The notes beneath the pieces are model-generated. The model was not told the origin of the DNA and did no database searches. It saw nothing but the letters and a program-made list of their open reading frames with translations. 64,000 nt of DNA from Campylobacter portucalensis. GTDB lineage: Bacteria > Campylobacterota > Campylobacteria > Campylobacterales > Campylobacteraceae. The translations under genes and the position numbers were made by a program. Shown here one piece after another: positions 9,113 through 18,797 of this stretch; positions within the stretch are counted from its first letter, which is position 1; each line of letters starts with the position of its first letter. Location: positions 1 through 64,000 of the forward strand of contig NZ_VWSJ01000012.1 of assembly GCF_009690845.1 (NCBI RefSeq), read 5' to 3'.

Positions 9113-10600
9113 ATGCAAAAAACTTCTCAAAATACCATAAACAACATTGTTTGGAAAGCTTGTGATACATTTCGTGGGACAATGGATGCAAACGACTATA
9201 AAGACTACATTTTAACTATGCTTTTCGTAAAATATCTATCCGATTTTTACAAAGAAAAGGTTGAAATTCTATCAAAAGAACTAAAAGGCAATAAAGAAAG
9301 AATCAAGCAAAGACTAAAATTAGAAAAATTTAAACTTGATGAAACTTGCAGTTTTGAGTATCTCATCTCTAAAAAAGATGAAGTAAATATCGGCGAAATC
9401 ATTAACAAAGCCCTTTTAAAAATAGAAGAAGATAATAGCGAAAAACTGGCTGGAATTTTTAGAAATATCGATTTTAACGACAAATTAACCTTAGGCGATA
9501 CCAAAGAAAAAAACGCCATACTTAAAAATTTAATTGAAGATTTTAACGATGAAAGGCTTGATTTACGCCCATCAAAGCTAGTTGGAAACGACATTATAGG
9601 TGATGCTTATGAGTATCTTATAGCTCACTTTGCAGAAAGTTCAGGCAAAAAAGGTGGCGAGTTTTACACACCAAGTGGAGTTTCAACGCTTTTAGCCAAA
9701 CTTGTCCAGCCAAAAGAGGGAAGTTCTATTTACGACCCAACTTGTGGATCTGGCTCACTTCTTATTAAAACAGCAAAAGAGATTAAATCAGGAATTTTTC
9801 GCCTTTACGGACAGGAAAAAAACAGTCAAACTCACGCACTTTGTAGGATGAATATGTTTTTACACGAAATAAATGATTCCATAATTGAGTGGGGCGATAC
9901 GCTAAGAAATCCACTACATTTGGAAAATGGGGCTTTAAAAACCTTTGATATAGTTATTGCTAATCCACCTTTTAGCCTTGATAAATGGGGTGAAGAAGAG
10001 GCGAAAAATGACATTTTTGATAGGTTTAAATTTGGAATTCCGCCAAAAAGTAAGGGCGATTATGCTTTTGTTTTGCATATGATTAGCTCTTTAAATCAAA
10101 ATGGAACTATGGGTGTTATTTTACCACACGGTGTGCTTTTTAGAGGATCGAAAGAAGGTAAAATTCGCCAAAAACTTATAGAAAAAAACTTACTTGACGC
10201 AGTTATCGGACTTCCTGCAAATCTTTTCTTTGGTACAAGTATCCCAGCTTGTATTATGATTTTTAAGAAAAATAGATCAAATAACGACATATTTTTTATA
10301 GATGCAAGCAAAGACTATGAAAAAGGCAAAAACCAAAACACCATTACAAAAAGCCATATCGAAAAAATCGTAAATGCTTACAAATCTCGCCAAAATATAG
10401 ATAAATTCGCCTACAAGGCCAGCCTTGATGAGATAAAAGAAAATGATTTTAACCTAAATATACCACGCTATGTTGATACTTACGAAGAAGAAGAGCTAAT
10501 CGACATAAAAGCCACCAAAGATGAAATTTCACGCCTTGAAAATGAGTTAAGGCTATCACAAAATAAGATAAATGAGTATTTAAGGGAGTTAGGGCTATAA
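9113..10600 (+). CDS. hsdM: Type I modification methyltransferase HsdM
   Basis: This 495 aa adenine methyltransferase of the type I restriction-modification complex has an N-terminal helical domain, GGEFYTP near residue 180, the AdoMet-binding motif DPTCGSG near 208 and the catalytic NPPF near 283, all intact. It pairs with HsdS to methylate the target and with HsdR to cut unmodified DNA. It sits one base after the half-S gene and one base before the RhuM-like gene. Nothing suggests decay. Confidence 0.95.
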   Translation: MQKTSQNTINNIVWKACDTFRGTMDANDYKDYILTMLFVKYLSDFYKEKVEILSKELKGNKERIKQRLKLEKFKLDETCSFEYLISKKDEVNIGEIINKALLKIEEDNSEKLAGIFRNIDFNDKLTLGDTKEKNAILKNLIEDFNDERLDLRPSKLVGNDIIGDAYEYLIAHFAESSGKKGGEFYTPSGVSTLLAKLVQPKEGSSIYDPTCGSGSLLIKTAKEIKSGIFRLYGQEKNSQTHALCRMNMFLHEINDSIIEWGDTLRNPLHLENGALKTFDIVIANPPFSLDKWGEEEAKNDIFDRFKFGIPPKSKGDYAFVLHMISSLNQNGTMGVILPHGVLFRGSKEGKIRQKLIEKNLLDAVIGLPANLFFGTSIPACIMIFKKNRSNNDIFFIDASKDYEKGKNQNTITKSHIEKIVNAYKSRQNIDKFAYKASLDEIKENDFNLNIPRYVDTYEEEELIDIKATKDEISRLENELRLSQNKINEYLRELGL

Positions 10601-10601
10601 A

Positions 10602-11585
10602 ATGAGTGAGATTATTATTTATCAGGATGAAAATGGTGTTACAAACCTTGAAGTAATGCTTGAAAACGAAACCGTTTGGCTATCACAAAAACAGCTTTCA
10701 GAATTATTTGATGTAACAACTGCTACTATAAATGAACATATCAAAAATATCTATCTAGAAAACGAACTTGAAAGAGATTCAACTATTAGGAAATTCCTAA
10801 TAGTTCAAAAAGAAGGAACAAGAAATGTAAAAAGACAGATAGAGCATTACAACTTAGATATGATTATTTCTGTAGGTTATCGAGTAAAATCAAACATTGC
10901 TACTAAATTTAGACAATGGGCGACAAAAACCCTTAAAGAATATATCATTAAAGGTTTTGTATTGGATGATGAAAGGCTAAAACAGGCTAAAAATAGTTAT
11001 TTTGATGAACTCTTAGAACGAATTAGAGATATAAGAAGTAGTGAAAAATTATTTTGGCAAAAGGTACTTGATATTTATGCTACTAGCGTTGATTATGACC
11101 CAAGAGATGAAATTTCAAAAGAATTTTTTAAAACTATTCAAAACAAAATGCACTTTGCCACACACGGACAAACAACCGCTGAAATAATCTTTCAAAGAGC
11201 AGATAGTTCAAAACCATTTATAGGAATGACAAATTTTAGTGGATATAAACCTAATAAAAAAGAGGCGATAATAGCTAAAAACTACCTAAACGAAAACGAA
11301 CTAGAAATTTTAAATGGCATAGTTTCATCATATCTTGAGTTTGCAGAACTTCAAGCGAAAAGAAGAAAAGTAATGAAAATGAGAGATTGGATAAAAAAAC
11401 TTGATGATTTTTTAAATTTGTCAAGCTTTGATGTGCTTCAAACAAAAGGTAAAATTTCACACTCACAATCTATTAAAAAAGCAAACGATGAATATGAAAA
11501 ATATAAAGCTAAAACAATAAATGAAAAAAGTAAAGCAGAAATTGACTTTGATAAATTTGTAAAAAAACTGGAAGATAAAAAATGA
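10602..11585 (+). CDS. RhuM-family protein
   Basis: This 327 aa protein has the RhuM-type N-terminus: WLSQKQLSELFDVTTATINEHIKNIY, a DNA-binding-like helix-turn-helix, followed by a conserved middle region (LDMIISVGYRVKSNIATKFRQWAT). RhuM-like genes are often found inside type I restriction operons and genomic islands, but their biochemical role is unclear. Its stop overlaps the start of hsdS (ATGA), so it is translationally coupled. The C-terminal ~100 residues are lysine-rich and helical. Confidence 0.88.
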   Translation: MSEIIIYQDENGVTNLEVMLENETVWLSQKQLSELFDVTTATINEHIKNIYLENELERDSTIRKFLIVQKEGTRNVKRQIEHYNLDMIISVGYRVKSNIATKFRQWATKTLKEYIIKGFVLDDERLKQAKNSYFDELLERIRDIRSSEKLFWQKVLDIYATSVDYDPRDEISKEFFKTIQNKMHFATHGQTTAEIIFQRADSSKPFIGMTNFSGYKPNKKEAIIAKNYLNENELEILNGIVSSYLEFAELQAKRRKVMKMRDWIKKLDDFLNLSSFDVLQTKGKISHSQSIKKANDEYEKYKAKTINEKSKAEIDFDKFVKKLEDKK

Positions 11586-12832
11586 AACAAGACTATAAAA
11601 AAACAAGTTTGGGGATAATTCCAAACGAGTGGGAAGTTGTGAAGTTGGGAGATGTTTGTAAATTTTACAAAGGAAAAGGAATTTCAAAAAAAGATATTTC
11701 TGAAAATGGAATTAATTGTATAAGATATGGTGAACTTTACACTACTTACAATGAAAAAATAGATAAAGTTTATTCTAGAACAAATTTAAATATTGATGGT
11801 TTATTTTTAAGCAAATTTAACGATATTATTATTGCTTCATCTGGTGAAACTGCTATTGACATTTCAAAAGCTTCTTGTGTTTTGCTTGATAATGTTGCAC
11901 TTGGTGGCGATTTAAATGTATTAAGAACCAAAGAAAATGGAATTTTTATATCATATTATTTAAATCATATAGTTAAAAATGAAATTGCAAAATTAGCCCA
12001 AGGTGTTTCAATAGTTCATTTGTATGCAAGCGATTTAAAAAATTTAAAAATAGTTTTACCGCCCCTAAAAGAGCAAATCAAAATAGCTGAAATTTTAAGC
12101 GAATTTGACACAGCTATAAATTTAATGTCAAATTTAATATCGCAAAAAACCAAATTTAAAAAAGCCCTAATGCAAAATTTACTCACAGCCAAAATTCGCT
12201 TCCCAAATTTCAAAGACAAATGGCAAGAAGTTAGTTTAGATAAAATAGTTTTTTATCAAGAAGGACCGGGTGTTAGAAATACACAATATAGAAAAAAAGG
12301 TGTTAAACTTCTAAATGTTTCAAATTTAAATAACAATCAACTAAATCTTAGCACTACAACTACATATATAAATAAAGAATTAGCATATGGAAAATATAAG
12401 CATTTTTTAGTAGATGAAGGTGATTTACTGATTTCGTGTTCTGGTATAAACTCCGAAAGTTTTAAAACAAAAATAGCTTTTGCAAAAAAGGAGCATTTAC
12501 CTTTATGTATGAATACAAGCACTATGAGATTTAAAAATTTAGATGATAGTTTATCATTAAAATATTTATATTATTTTTTTCAAACCTTAAATTTTGAAAA
12601 ACAAGTTTTTAGCATATTAACAGGCTCTGCTCAGTTTAATTTCGGACCAACTCATATAAAGTGGTTCAAAATCAAACTTCCAAATTTAGACGAGCAAAAG
12701 AAAATCGCTGAAATTTTAAGCAGTATTGATGATGAGATAAATTTGCTAAATTTAAAATTAAAAAATTTAAAAGATTTAAAAAAGGGCGTTATGCAAAATT
12801 TATTAACAGGAAAGGTTAGGGTAGATGGCTAA
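11582..12832 (+). CDS. hsdS: Type I specificity subunit HsdS (two recognition domains)
   Basis: The 416 aa protein has two target-recognition domains, each followed by a spacer helix. The first ends around PPLKEQIKIAEILSEFDTAI and the second around LDEQKKIAEILSSIDDEI, the usual internal repeat of HsdS. It overlaps the RhuM-like gene by 4 bases and the next membrane-protein gene by 8. This is probably the main specificity subunit; the half-S protein upstream could compete with it for HsdM. Confidence 0.93.
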   Translation: MKQDYKKTSLGIIPNEWEVVKLGDVCKFYKGKGISKKDISENGINCIRYGELYTTYNEKIDKVYSRTNLNIDGLFLSKFNDIIIASSGETAIDISKASCVLLDNVALGGDLNVLRTKENGIFISYYLNHIVKNEIAKLAQGVSIVHLYASDLKNLKIVLPPLKEQIKIAEILSEFDTAINLMSNLISQKTKFKKALMQNLLTAKIRFPNFKDKWQEVSLDKIVFYQEGPGVRNTQYRKKGVKLLNVSNLNNNQLNLSTTTTYINKELAYGKYKHFLVDEGDLLISCSGINSESFKTKIAFAKKEHLPLCMNTSTMRFKNLDDSLSLKYLYYFFQTLNFEKQVFSILTGSAQFNFGPTHIKWFKIKLPNLDEQKKIAEILSSIDDEINLLNLKLKNLKDLKKGVMQNLLTGKVRVDG

Positions 12833-13421
12833 ATTCTTATTAAATTTAAGTTCTTTTTTATGGATAATTATGTTATTTATTTTATCAAATTTGTCAATTA
12901 AAGAAAATGCCTTAAATGAATATCTTAATTTACAACTAAATGTTTATTTTTTTAATTTGTCGGCTGAGATATTATATTTTATAGTTGCTGTTTTTTTAAA
13001 TACAGTTTTTTATTTTTGTATGGAGTATTATTTGAAAAATAAAACATTAGATAATTTAGAATTCGAAAAAATATACCCAGTTTATAATGAATATGTTGCA
13101 AGTTATTTTGCTGTTTGTGCCGTTGTTTTTTCAATGGGTTTTTTGAATAATACAAATTTGCTTTCAAATATTATAATTTGTATATTTTTATTTTTTGTTT
13201 TCTATATAAATAATATAGGATACTTAAATCCGTTTCTTTACATTATTGGTAAAAGAATTTATAAAGTAGAAAATAATAGTGGGAATTTTATTATAATTAC
13301 CAACAAAAACGAACAAATGAAAAATACAAAAAATATAAGTAATTTAGTAAAAATAGATGAAAATGTATTCTATAAAATAAAAAGGATGAAAGATGAATTC
13401 AAAACTAATGGCTACAGATAA
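12825..13421 (+). CDS. Four-helix membrane protein, KwaA-like (Kiwa defence) candidate
   Basis: This 198 aa protein has four hydrophobic segments (about residues 5-22, 45-68, 90-108 and 114-133). A cytoplasmic tail begins with NPFLYIIGKRIYKVE and then a short basic region. It overlaps hsdS by 8 bases and the next gene by 29, so both are in the restriction operon. Size, four-helix topology and a ~300 aa soluble partner match the two-gene Kiwa antiphage system (KwaA senses membrane disturbance by phage). The assignment is inference from architecture and remembered family shape, not from a search. Confidence 0.6.
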   Translation: MAKFLLNLSSFLWIIMLFILSNLSIKENALNEYLNLQLNVYFFNLSAEILYFIVAVFLNTVFYFCMEYYLKNKTLDNLEFEKIYPVYNEYVASYFAVCAVVFSMGFLNNTNLLSNIIICIFLFFVFYINNIGYLNPFLYIIGKRIYKVENNSGNFIIITNKNEQMKNTKNISNLVKIDENVFYKIKRMKDEFKTNGYR

Positions 13422-14298
13422 ACATAACTTTTATAGTGTTTTTGGAAATATACAAGATGAGACAAACATAAAAAATGATAATGAAATATTTTTCAATAAA
13501 ATTGATATATCTAACGAGTATAAATATCTTAACAATCCAGACAGAATGATTAGTAAAGAAGATAATGAATGGTTTTTTGTTGATTTTAATAGTATTGATT
13601 TTAGAGATGAAATTCTAGAAATTTTTAATATCTTTAATAATACAGGTAGTTATCCAAATTTATCAAGAGATGATTTTAAAAAAATAAAACATTTTGTATA
13701 TGGTTTCATATATGAAAATAATCATATTATAAATATACAAAATGTAAAAAATGGAAATTTTATTAAAAATAAAACCCTTCTAAAAGTTATAAGCAATAAT
13801 GTAAAATATGAAAAAGCCGAACAAATTTTAACTTTTTATAATGAAGTTGATATTTTTATAGATAGAAATAATGAAAAAATATATTTTCAAGATTTTAAAG
13901 ATTTAAAATATTTTAACAATAAATTTTTAGCAATCTATAAAGAAGCTATAGAAGAAGATAGTGCAAATTTTAAAGAGTTCGTAAATAGTAATATTAGCTT
14001 ATTTTCCGTAAATATTCCACATAACAAGATAAGAAATAGAAATAGTAAAAAATTAAAATATGTGTTAGATAATAATATGCTTGATGGATTTATAGGCAAA
14101 GAAAATATAATTAGAGAATATATAAATACATATAATATTTCTACAAAACTCAAATATGAAAATGATAAATTTATCATAGATGAAAATAAAGATCTTACTA
14201 GTTTAATTGAGATAATTTTTGAGCAACATTACACTGGAGCTATTACCGAACAGCACCTATTGGCTAGTGGAAACGAAATAGTTGAAAATAATAGTTAA
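13393..14298 (+). CDS. Soluble partner of the membrane protein, KwaB-like (DUF4868) candidate
   Basis: The 301 aa acidic protein has no membrane helix or signal peptide. The region NEKIYFQDFKDLKYFNNKF and the C-terminal pattern ending in FIIDENKDLTSLIEIIFEQHYTG resemble the DUF4868 (KwaB) layout, but I cannot confirm this by alignment. In Kiwa the second protein binds DNA and acts with the membrane protein. The start overlaps the upstream gene by 29 bases and has a clear ribosome site (AAAGGATG). hsdR follows after 9 bases. An uncharacterised restriction-associated protein is the alternative. Confidence 0.55.
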   Translation: MNSKLMATDKHNFYSVFGNIQDETNIKNDNEIFFNKIDISNEYKYLNNPDRMISKEDNEWFFVDFNSIDFRDEILEIFNIFNNTGSYPNLSRDDFKKIKHFVYGFIYENNHIINIQNVKNGNFIKNKTLLKVISNNVKYEKAEQILTFYNEVDIFIDRNNEKIYFQDFKDLKYFNNKFLAIYKEAIEEDSANFKEFVNSNISLFSVNIPHNKIRNRNSKKLKYVLDNNMLDGFIGKENIIREYINTYNISTKLKYENDKFIIDENKDLTSLIEIIFEQHYTGAITEQHLLASGNEIVENNS

Positions 14299-14307
14299 GG
14301 AGCAAAA

Positions 14308-17300
14308 ATGACACCAGATACCAGCGAAAATGCACTTCAAAAACAAACAATTGAGCTTTTTGTAAAAATGGGTTATAAATTTATAAGCAGAAGTGAGAAT
14401 TTAACTTTTAGAAATAACGATAAAAACGAAGTAATTTTTAAAGAAATTTTAGTTAAAAAGCTAAGCGAGATAAACTCTTATGAATATAAAGATAAATTTT
14501 ATAAATTCTCGCCTAAAAACATACAAAAAGCTATAAATGATCTTAATATTTCCTTAAATGAAGGGCTAAATATCGCAAATAAAAAGATTACAAATTTGCT
14601 TCTTTATGGGACAAGCCAGATAGAAAATTTAGCCGATGGAAGTAAAAAAAGCTTTGATATAAATTTCATTGATTTTAAAAATCCCGAAAATAACGACTTT
14701 TATATAACAGAAGAGTTTGAAATTTTAAACGCAAATCAACACCAAAAAAAGAAAACTTCAAGACCTGATTTGGTAGCTTTTATAAATGGAATTCCTGTTA
14801 TGGTTATAGAACTTAAAAGCTCTTTAAAAAGCGTAGATAACGGCGTAAGGCAAATTTTAAACGAACAAAATAAAGATAATATTCAAAATTTTTATAAATT
14901 TATACAAATTGCAATGGCAGGAAATTCAAACGAAGCAAAATACGCTACAACTCAAACACAAAGGGAAAAATACGCCATTTGGAAAGAAGATGGCTTAAAA
15001 GATGAGTTAAGAAAACTTATAGATGATAGAGAAATTTCTGTTTTAGATGAGAGCGTTTTTGCACTGGCTAGAAAAGAGAGAATTTTGGAATTTATAGAAA
15101 ATTTTATCATTTTTGACGCAAATGTTAAGAAAATTTGTCGCTATCAGCAGTATTTTGGTATAAAAAACACCCTAAAAAGGGTTAAAAATTTAGAAAATGG
15201 CAAGAGAAAAGGTGGGCTTATCTGGCACACGCAAGGAAGCGGAAAAAGCCTTACAATGGTAATGTTGAGTAAAATTTTAATCAAAACTTATAAAAATTCT
15301 AAAATCATCCTAGTAACTGATAGAACAGACTTGGAAGAGCAGTTAAAAGATACTTTTTTTAATACTGGCATAAAACCATTGAAAGCCACAAGCGGAGCAG
15401 ATCTTATAAACAAACTAAAAAGTGGTGCAAGCGTTATAATAACGCTTATAAATAAATTTAATAAAGATGAAAAAGATATTTTAACAGACTCAAATATCTT
15501 TGTTTTGGTTGATGAAGCTCATAGAACACAAGGCGGGGATTTGCACGATAGTATGAAAAGCTACTTGCCAAATGCTTGTTTTATAGGATTTACCGGCACA
15601 CCACTTTTAAAAAGAGAAAAAAGCAGTTTTTTAAAATTTGGTGGTGAAATTCATCGATATACCATAGATGACGCTGTAAAAGACGGCGTTGTCGTGCCGC
15701 TTTTATATGAGAGTAGATTTGCAAAGCAAGGAATTTTGGATGAAAATTCCTTAAATAGAAAATTTTATATGATTAGCAGAAATTTAAGCGATGATGAAAA
15801 AGATCTTTTAGCCAAAGAGTGGACGAAATTTCAAAAAATAGCTTCAAGTGAGCAAAGATTAGAAATAATCGCTTTTGATATATGTGAGCATTTTAAAAGC
15901 GCGGTAAAACCATTTGGCACGAAGGCTATGCTGGTAGCAAATTCAAGATATGAAGCGATAAAATATCATCAAATTTTTGAAAAACATTTTAATGATTTAA
16001 AAACTATCTTTGTAATTTCTGGAAATGAAGGCGAAGAAAATGACGGCGGAGATAAGAAATTTATAACTGATGAATATAAAAAACTGCTTTTAAATTTTAG
16101 TAGCGAGATAGATTTTTTAAATAGAGTTAAAAGTGACTTTATAAGCGGGGATTTAGATTTAATAATCGTTGTAAATAAGCTTTTAACCGGCTTTGACGCA
16201 CCGCCTGCTAGTGTGCTTTATATAGATAGACCGCTTAAAGAGCATAACCTGCTTCAAGCCATAGCAAGAGTAAATAGGCTTTATAAAGGCAAGGAGTATG
16301 GGCTTATCGTTGATTATCGCGGGCTTTTAGAAGAACTTAGTAGTTCGCTTAGTGCGTATGAGTGTTTAAGCGGCTTTGATGAGATAGATATAACAGGTGC
16401 TGTCATAGATATCAAAAAAGAGCTAGTTAAAACTAAAACTTTTTATACACATTTAAACGAAATTTTTGAAGAAGCTAAGCATAAAGATGACTTGGAAAGC
16501 TATGTTTTAGTTTTAGCCGATAGCGAAAAAAGGGCTAAATTCAAGAATAATCTGCTTAAATTTATAAAATCCTTTAAGCTTGTAATGACTACTCAAAAAA
16601 ACGTTTTTAGTGATGATGAGATAAAGGAATTTAAAGAAAAGATTAAATTTTATCTAAATTTAAGAGAGATAGCACAAATTAGATACCACGAAAAGCTTGA
16701 CTTTAAAGAGTATGAAAAACAGATGAGAGAGCTTTTAGATAGATATATAGGCGTTGGCGAGATAGAGCCACTTGGGGATTTGGTTGATATTTTTGATATA
16801 AAATTTGATAATGAAGTTAAAAAAGCCAAAAATTTAAACGCAAAAGCACAAATAATATCAAGTGCAATCGCAGCCGTAATAAGCGAGAAACTAAACTCAA
16901 ACCCAGCTTTTTATAATGATATTTCAAATAGACTAAATGAGATAATAAAAGAGTATGAAGAAAAAAGAATAAATGAAGAAGAGAAACTAAATCAAATCAT
17001 AAATTTAAAAGAGTTAATCACTGGCAAAAAGGAGATAAAAATTTATCCACAAAATATTAAAACCGATAGCTTAAAGGGCTTTTATGATAATTTGCTTGAA
17101 GCTTTGTATCAAGTTAGTGATGAAGCCACCCAAAAAATCGCTATAAAAATAGATGAAATTTATAATGCTTTTTCAAAATATCCTGAATGGCAAAATAATA
17201 GTGATATAGAAAATGAGATAGATATAGCTTTGCAGGGCATTTTGTGGGATTTAGAAGATGAGACGGGTATCAAATTTGAAAATTTTGACGAAATTTCTAA

Positions 17301-17340
17301 AACAATGAGAAAAATAGGGATTTATCACTATGCAAACTAA
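14308..17340 (+). CDS. hsdR: Type I restriction enzyme subunit HsdR
   Basis: The 1010 aa motor-nuclease subunit translocates DNA and cuts it. An N-terminal PD-(D/E)XK-type nuclease region is visible around RPDLVAFINGIPVMVIELKS (residues ~153-172). Helicase domains follow, with Walker A HTQGSGKSL (~306), DEAHRTQGG (~403) and FTGTP. Motif VI-like RPLKEHNLLQAIARVNR lies near 650, then a helical C-terminus. Length and motifs are complete. A good ribosome site (AAGGAG) precedes the start, and the 3' end overlaps the next gene by 11 bases. Confidence 0.95.
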   Translation: MTPDTSENALQKQTIELFVKMGYKFISRSENLTFRNNDKNEVIFKEILVKKLSEINSYEYKDKFYKFSPKNIQKAINDLNISLNEGLNIANKKITNLLLYGTSQIENLADGSKKSFDINFIDFKNPENNDFYITEEFEILNANQHQKKKTSRPDLVAFINGIPVMVIELKSSLKSVDNGVRQILNEQNKDNIQNFYKFIQIAMAGNSNEAKYATTQTQREKYAIWKEDGLKDELRKLIDDREISVLDESVFALARKERILEFIENFIIFDANVKKICRYQQYFGIKNTLKRVKNLENGKRKGGLIWHTQGSGKSLTMVMLSKILIKTYKNSKIILVTDRTDLEEQLKDTFFNTGIKPLKATSGADLINKLKSGASVIITLINKFNKDEKDILTDSNIFVLVDEAHRTQGGDLHDSMKSYLPNACFIGFTGTPLLKREKSSFLKFGGEIHRYTIDDAVKDGVVVPLLYESRFAKQGILDENSLNRKFYMISRNLSDDEKDLLAKEWTKFQKIASSEQRLEIIAFDICEHFKSAVKPFGTKAMLVANSRYEAIKYHQIFEKHFNDLKTIFVISGNEGEENDGGDKKFITDEYKKLLLNFSSEIDFLNRVKSDFISGDLDLIIVVNKLLTGFDAPPASVLYIDRPLKEHNLLQAIARVNRLYKGKEYGLIVDYRGLLEELSSSLSAYECLSGFDEIDITGAVIDIKKELVKTKTFYTHLNEIFEEAKHKDDLESYVLVLADSEKRAKFKNNLLKFIKSFKLVMTTQKNVFSDDEIKEFKEKIKFYLNLREIAQIRYHEKLDFKEYEKQMRELLDRYIGVGEIEPLGDLVDIFDIKFDNEVKKAKNLNAKAQIISSAIAAVISEKLNSNPAFYNDISNRLNEIIKEYEEKRINEEEKLNQIINLKELITGKKEIKIYPQNIKTDSLKGFYDNLLEALYQVSDEATQKIAIKIDEIYNAFSKYPEWQNNSDIENEIDIALQGILWDLEDETGIKFENFDEISKTMRKIGIYHYAN

Positions 17341-18004
17341 AAGTATATCAATAATAAGAAAAAATGTTAAAAATTTTAGTCTTAAAGTTCGCCCAAATGG
17401 TAGTGTAGAACTAGTTTTGCCACTAATGGCAAAAAATGGTGATATAAATTTTATTTTAGAAAAATACTCAAAATGGATAGATGATAAAAAGGCGTATTTT
17501 AAGGAGTTTGAAACTATTAAAAAAGAGCTGGTAAGTGGTGAGAGTATGAAATTTTTAGGTAAAGATTACCGCCTTAGAGTTATAAAAGATAGCAAAGAAA
17601 GGGTGGAATTTGATAAGCTTTTTATAAATTTATATGCTAAAAATGTAGAAAATTTTAGTAAAAAAAGCGAAATTTTAGAAAAATGGTATAGGGAAAATGC
17701 ACTAATTTATTTTCTAAATATAGCAAATGAATACAATAAAATCATAAATTTAGATGATATAAAGATAAAAATTCGCAAAATGAAAACAAGGTGGGGGAGC
17801 TGTAACGCTAGTAAAAAATCTATAAATTTAAATCTAGAACTTATAAAAAAGCCCAAAATTTGTATAGAATATGTAATTTTCCACGAGCTAGCACACCTAA
17901 TACACCCAAATCACTCAAGGGAATTTTATAACTTTTTAAGCTTACATATGAGTGATTGGAAAAGTAGAGAGAAAATTTTAAACGGTAGTAGCATTAATGT
18001 CTAA
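17330..18004 (+). CDS. YgjP-like (DUF45) zinc metallopeptidase
   Basis: This 224 aa protein has the zinc motif HELAH near residue 185 and a third ligand region HPNHSREFY, plus RWGSCN upstream, which is the YgjP/SprT-like signature. Such peptidases often close type I restriction operons and may control HsdR turnover, but that role is inferred. It overlaps hsdR by 11 bases, so expression is coupled. Confidence 0.9.
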   Translation: MQTKSISIIRKNVKNFSLKVRPNGSVELVLPLMAKNGDINFILEKYSKWIDDKKAYFKEFETIKKELVSGESMKFLGKDYRLRVIKDSKERVEFDKLFINLYAKNVENFSKKSEILEKWYRENALIYFLNIANEYNKIINLDDIKIKIRKMKTRWGSCNASKKSINLNLELIKKPKICIEYVIFHELAHLIHPNHSREFYNFLSLHMSDWKSREKILNGSSINV

Positions 18005-18141
18005 AATAAAGCAGTGTAATATTTTTTAGATGTCTCACAAGCATTATTATGTCATAGCGTTATTCTAGACCAAATAAAATTATACGATACTTACTAAAAT
18101 ATGCTATAATTTTAAAAACAAAAAAGAGTAAAAGTTATAAA

Positions 18142-18557
18142 AAACTTAAAATTTTAAGCTCAATGGTTTTAGATAGTTTTATTTTATTTGGGTGCAGTGA
18201 AGAAGTAAAAATCAAAAAAATGGATTAGTTGAGCTTCAAAACACAAATCCAACCATAAACCAAGAACATTTCGATGCTATGGTTTCAAAAATTAAAAGTG
18301 AAATTACAAATAGTGATTTTAAAATTTATAGCATAGAAAATACTTTTAACGAGCCATATAAATCAAAAATAACAGAAGAAACAATGAATAAACTGTTGTC
18401 TGAAAAAGCAGAAAATAAGCTCATAAGAGATGCAGACTTGACTTTGGCAACAAGTGTATTTATAGTAAGTGAAAAGGATGAAACAGAATTTTTTATTTAC
18501 AGAATAACACGCAAAGATAAAGAGTGTAATAGAGCAATGACACTACAATGTAAATAA
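18142..18557 (+). pseudogene. Frameshifted small lipoprotein
   Basis: The first part reads KKLKILSSMVLDSFILFGCSEE, a signal peptide with lipobox LFGC, but lacks a proper start (TAT codon at 18136) and stops at 18228. The rest continues in another frame to 18557 (ending RAMTLQCK). The pieces fit one ~135 aa surface lipoprotein that has lost its start and frame. The intact portion 18279-18557 could still be translated from its ATG, but without an export signal. Confidence 0.5.
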
Positions 18558-18566
18558 GGAGAAAAA

Positions 18567-18797
18567 ATGATTATTTCAACAACCATAACAACAAAAGAAA
18601 CACCACAAATTATAGAAATACTACAAAATGCAATAGAGCAAATAAGACAAATAAATCAAGAAGTTAGTGTTGAATACGCCAACTACGAGACAGAATACGA
18701 TGTAAGTCAAGCTGACAAGGATGATAAGAAAGAGATTTTGGCTTTAAGAGAGTGTGAGAAGCTAGAGTATGTGAGTTTAAAAGAGATTGATGGCTAA
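18567..18797 (+). CDS. Unknown 76 aa acidic protein
   Basis: A ribosome site (AAGGAGAAAA) lies directly before the ATG, and the product is helical and acidic (NQEVSVEYANYETEYDVSQ). I do not recognise it. It stands between a lipoprotein relic and a methylase-helicase relic, so it probably belonged to a plasmid or integrative element. Confidence 0.5.
   Translation: MIISTTITTKETPQIIEILQNAIEQIRQINQEVSVEYANYETEYDVSQADKDDKKEILALRECEKLEYVSLKEIDG

Noticed and set aside
9247-9594. 115-codon minus-strand frame inside hsdM
   Set aside because: It lies entirely opposite the clearly functional hsdM gene and has a Ser/Phe/Leu-rich composition typical of antisense frames.
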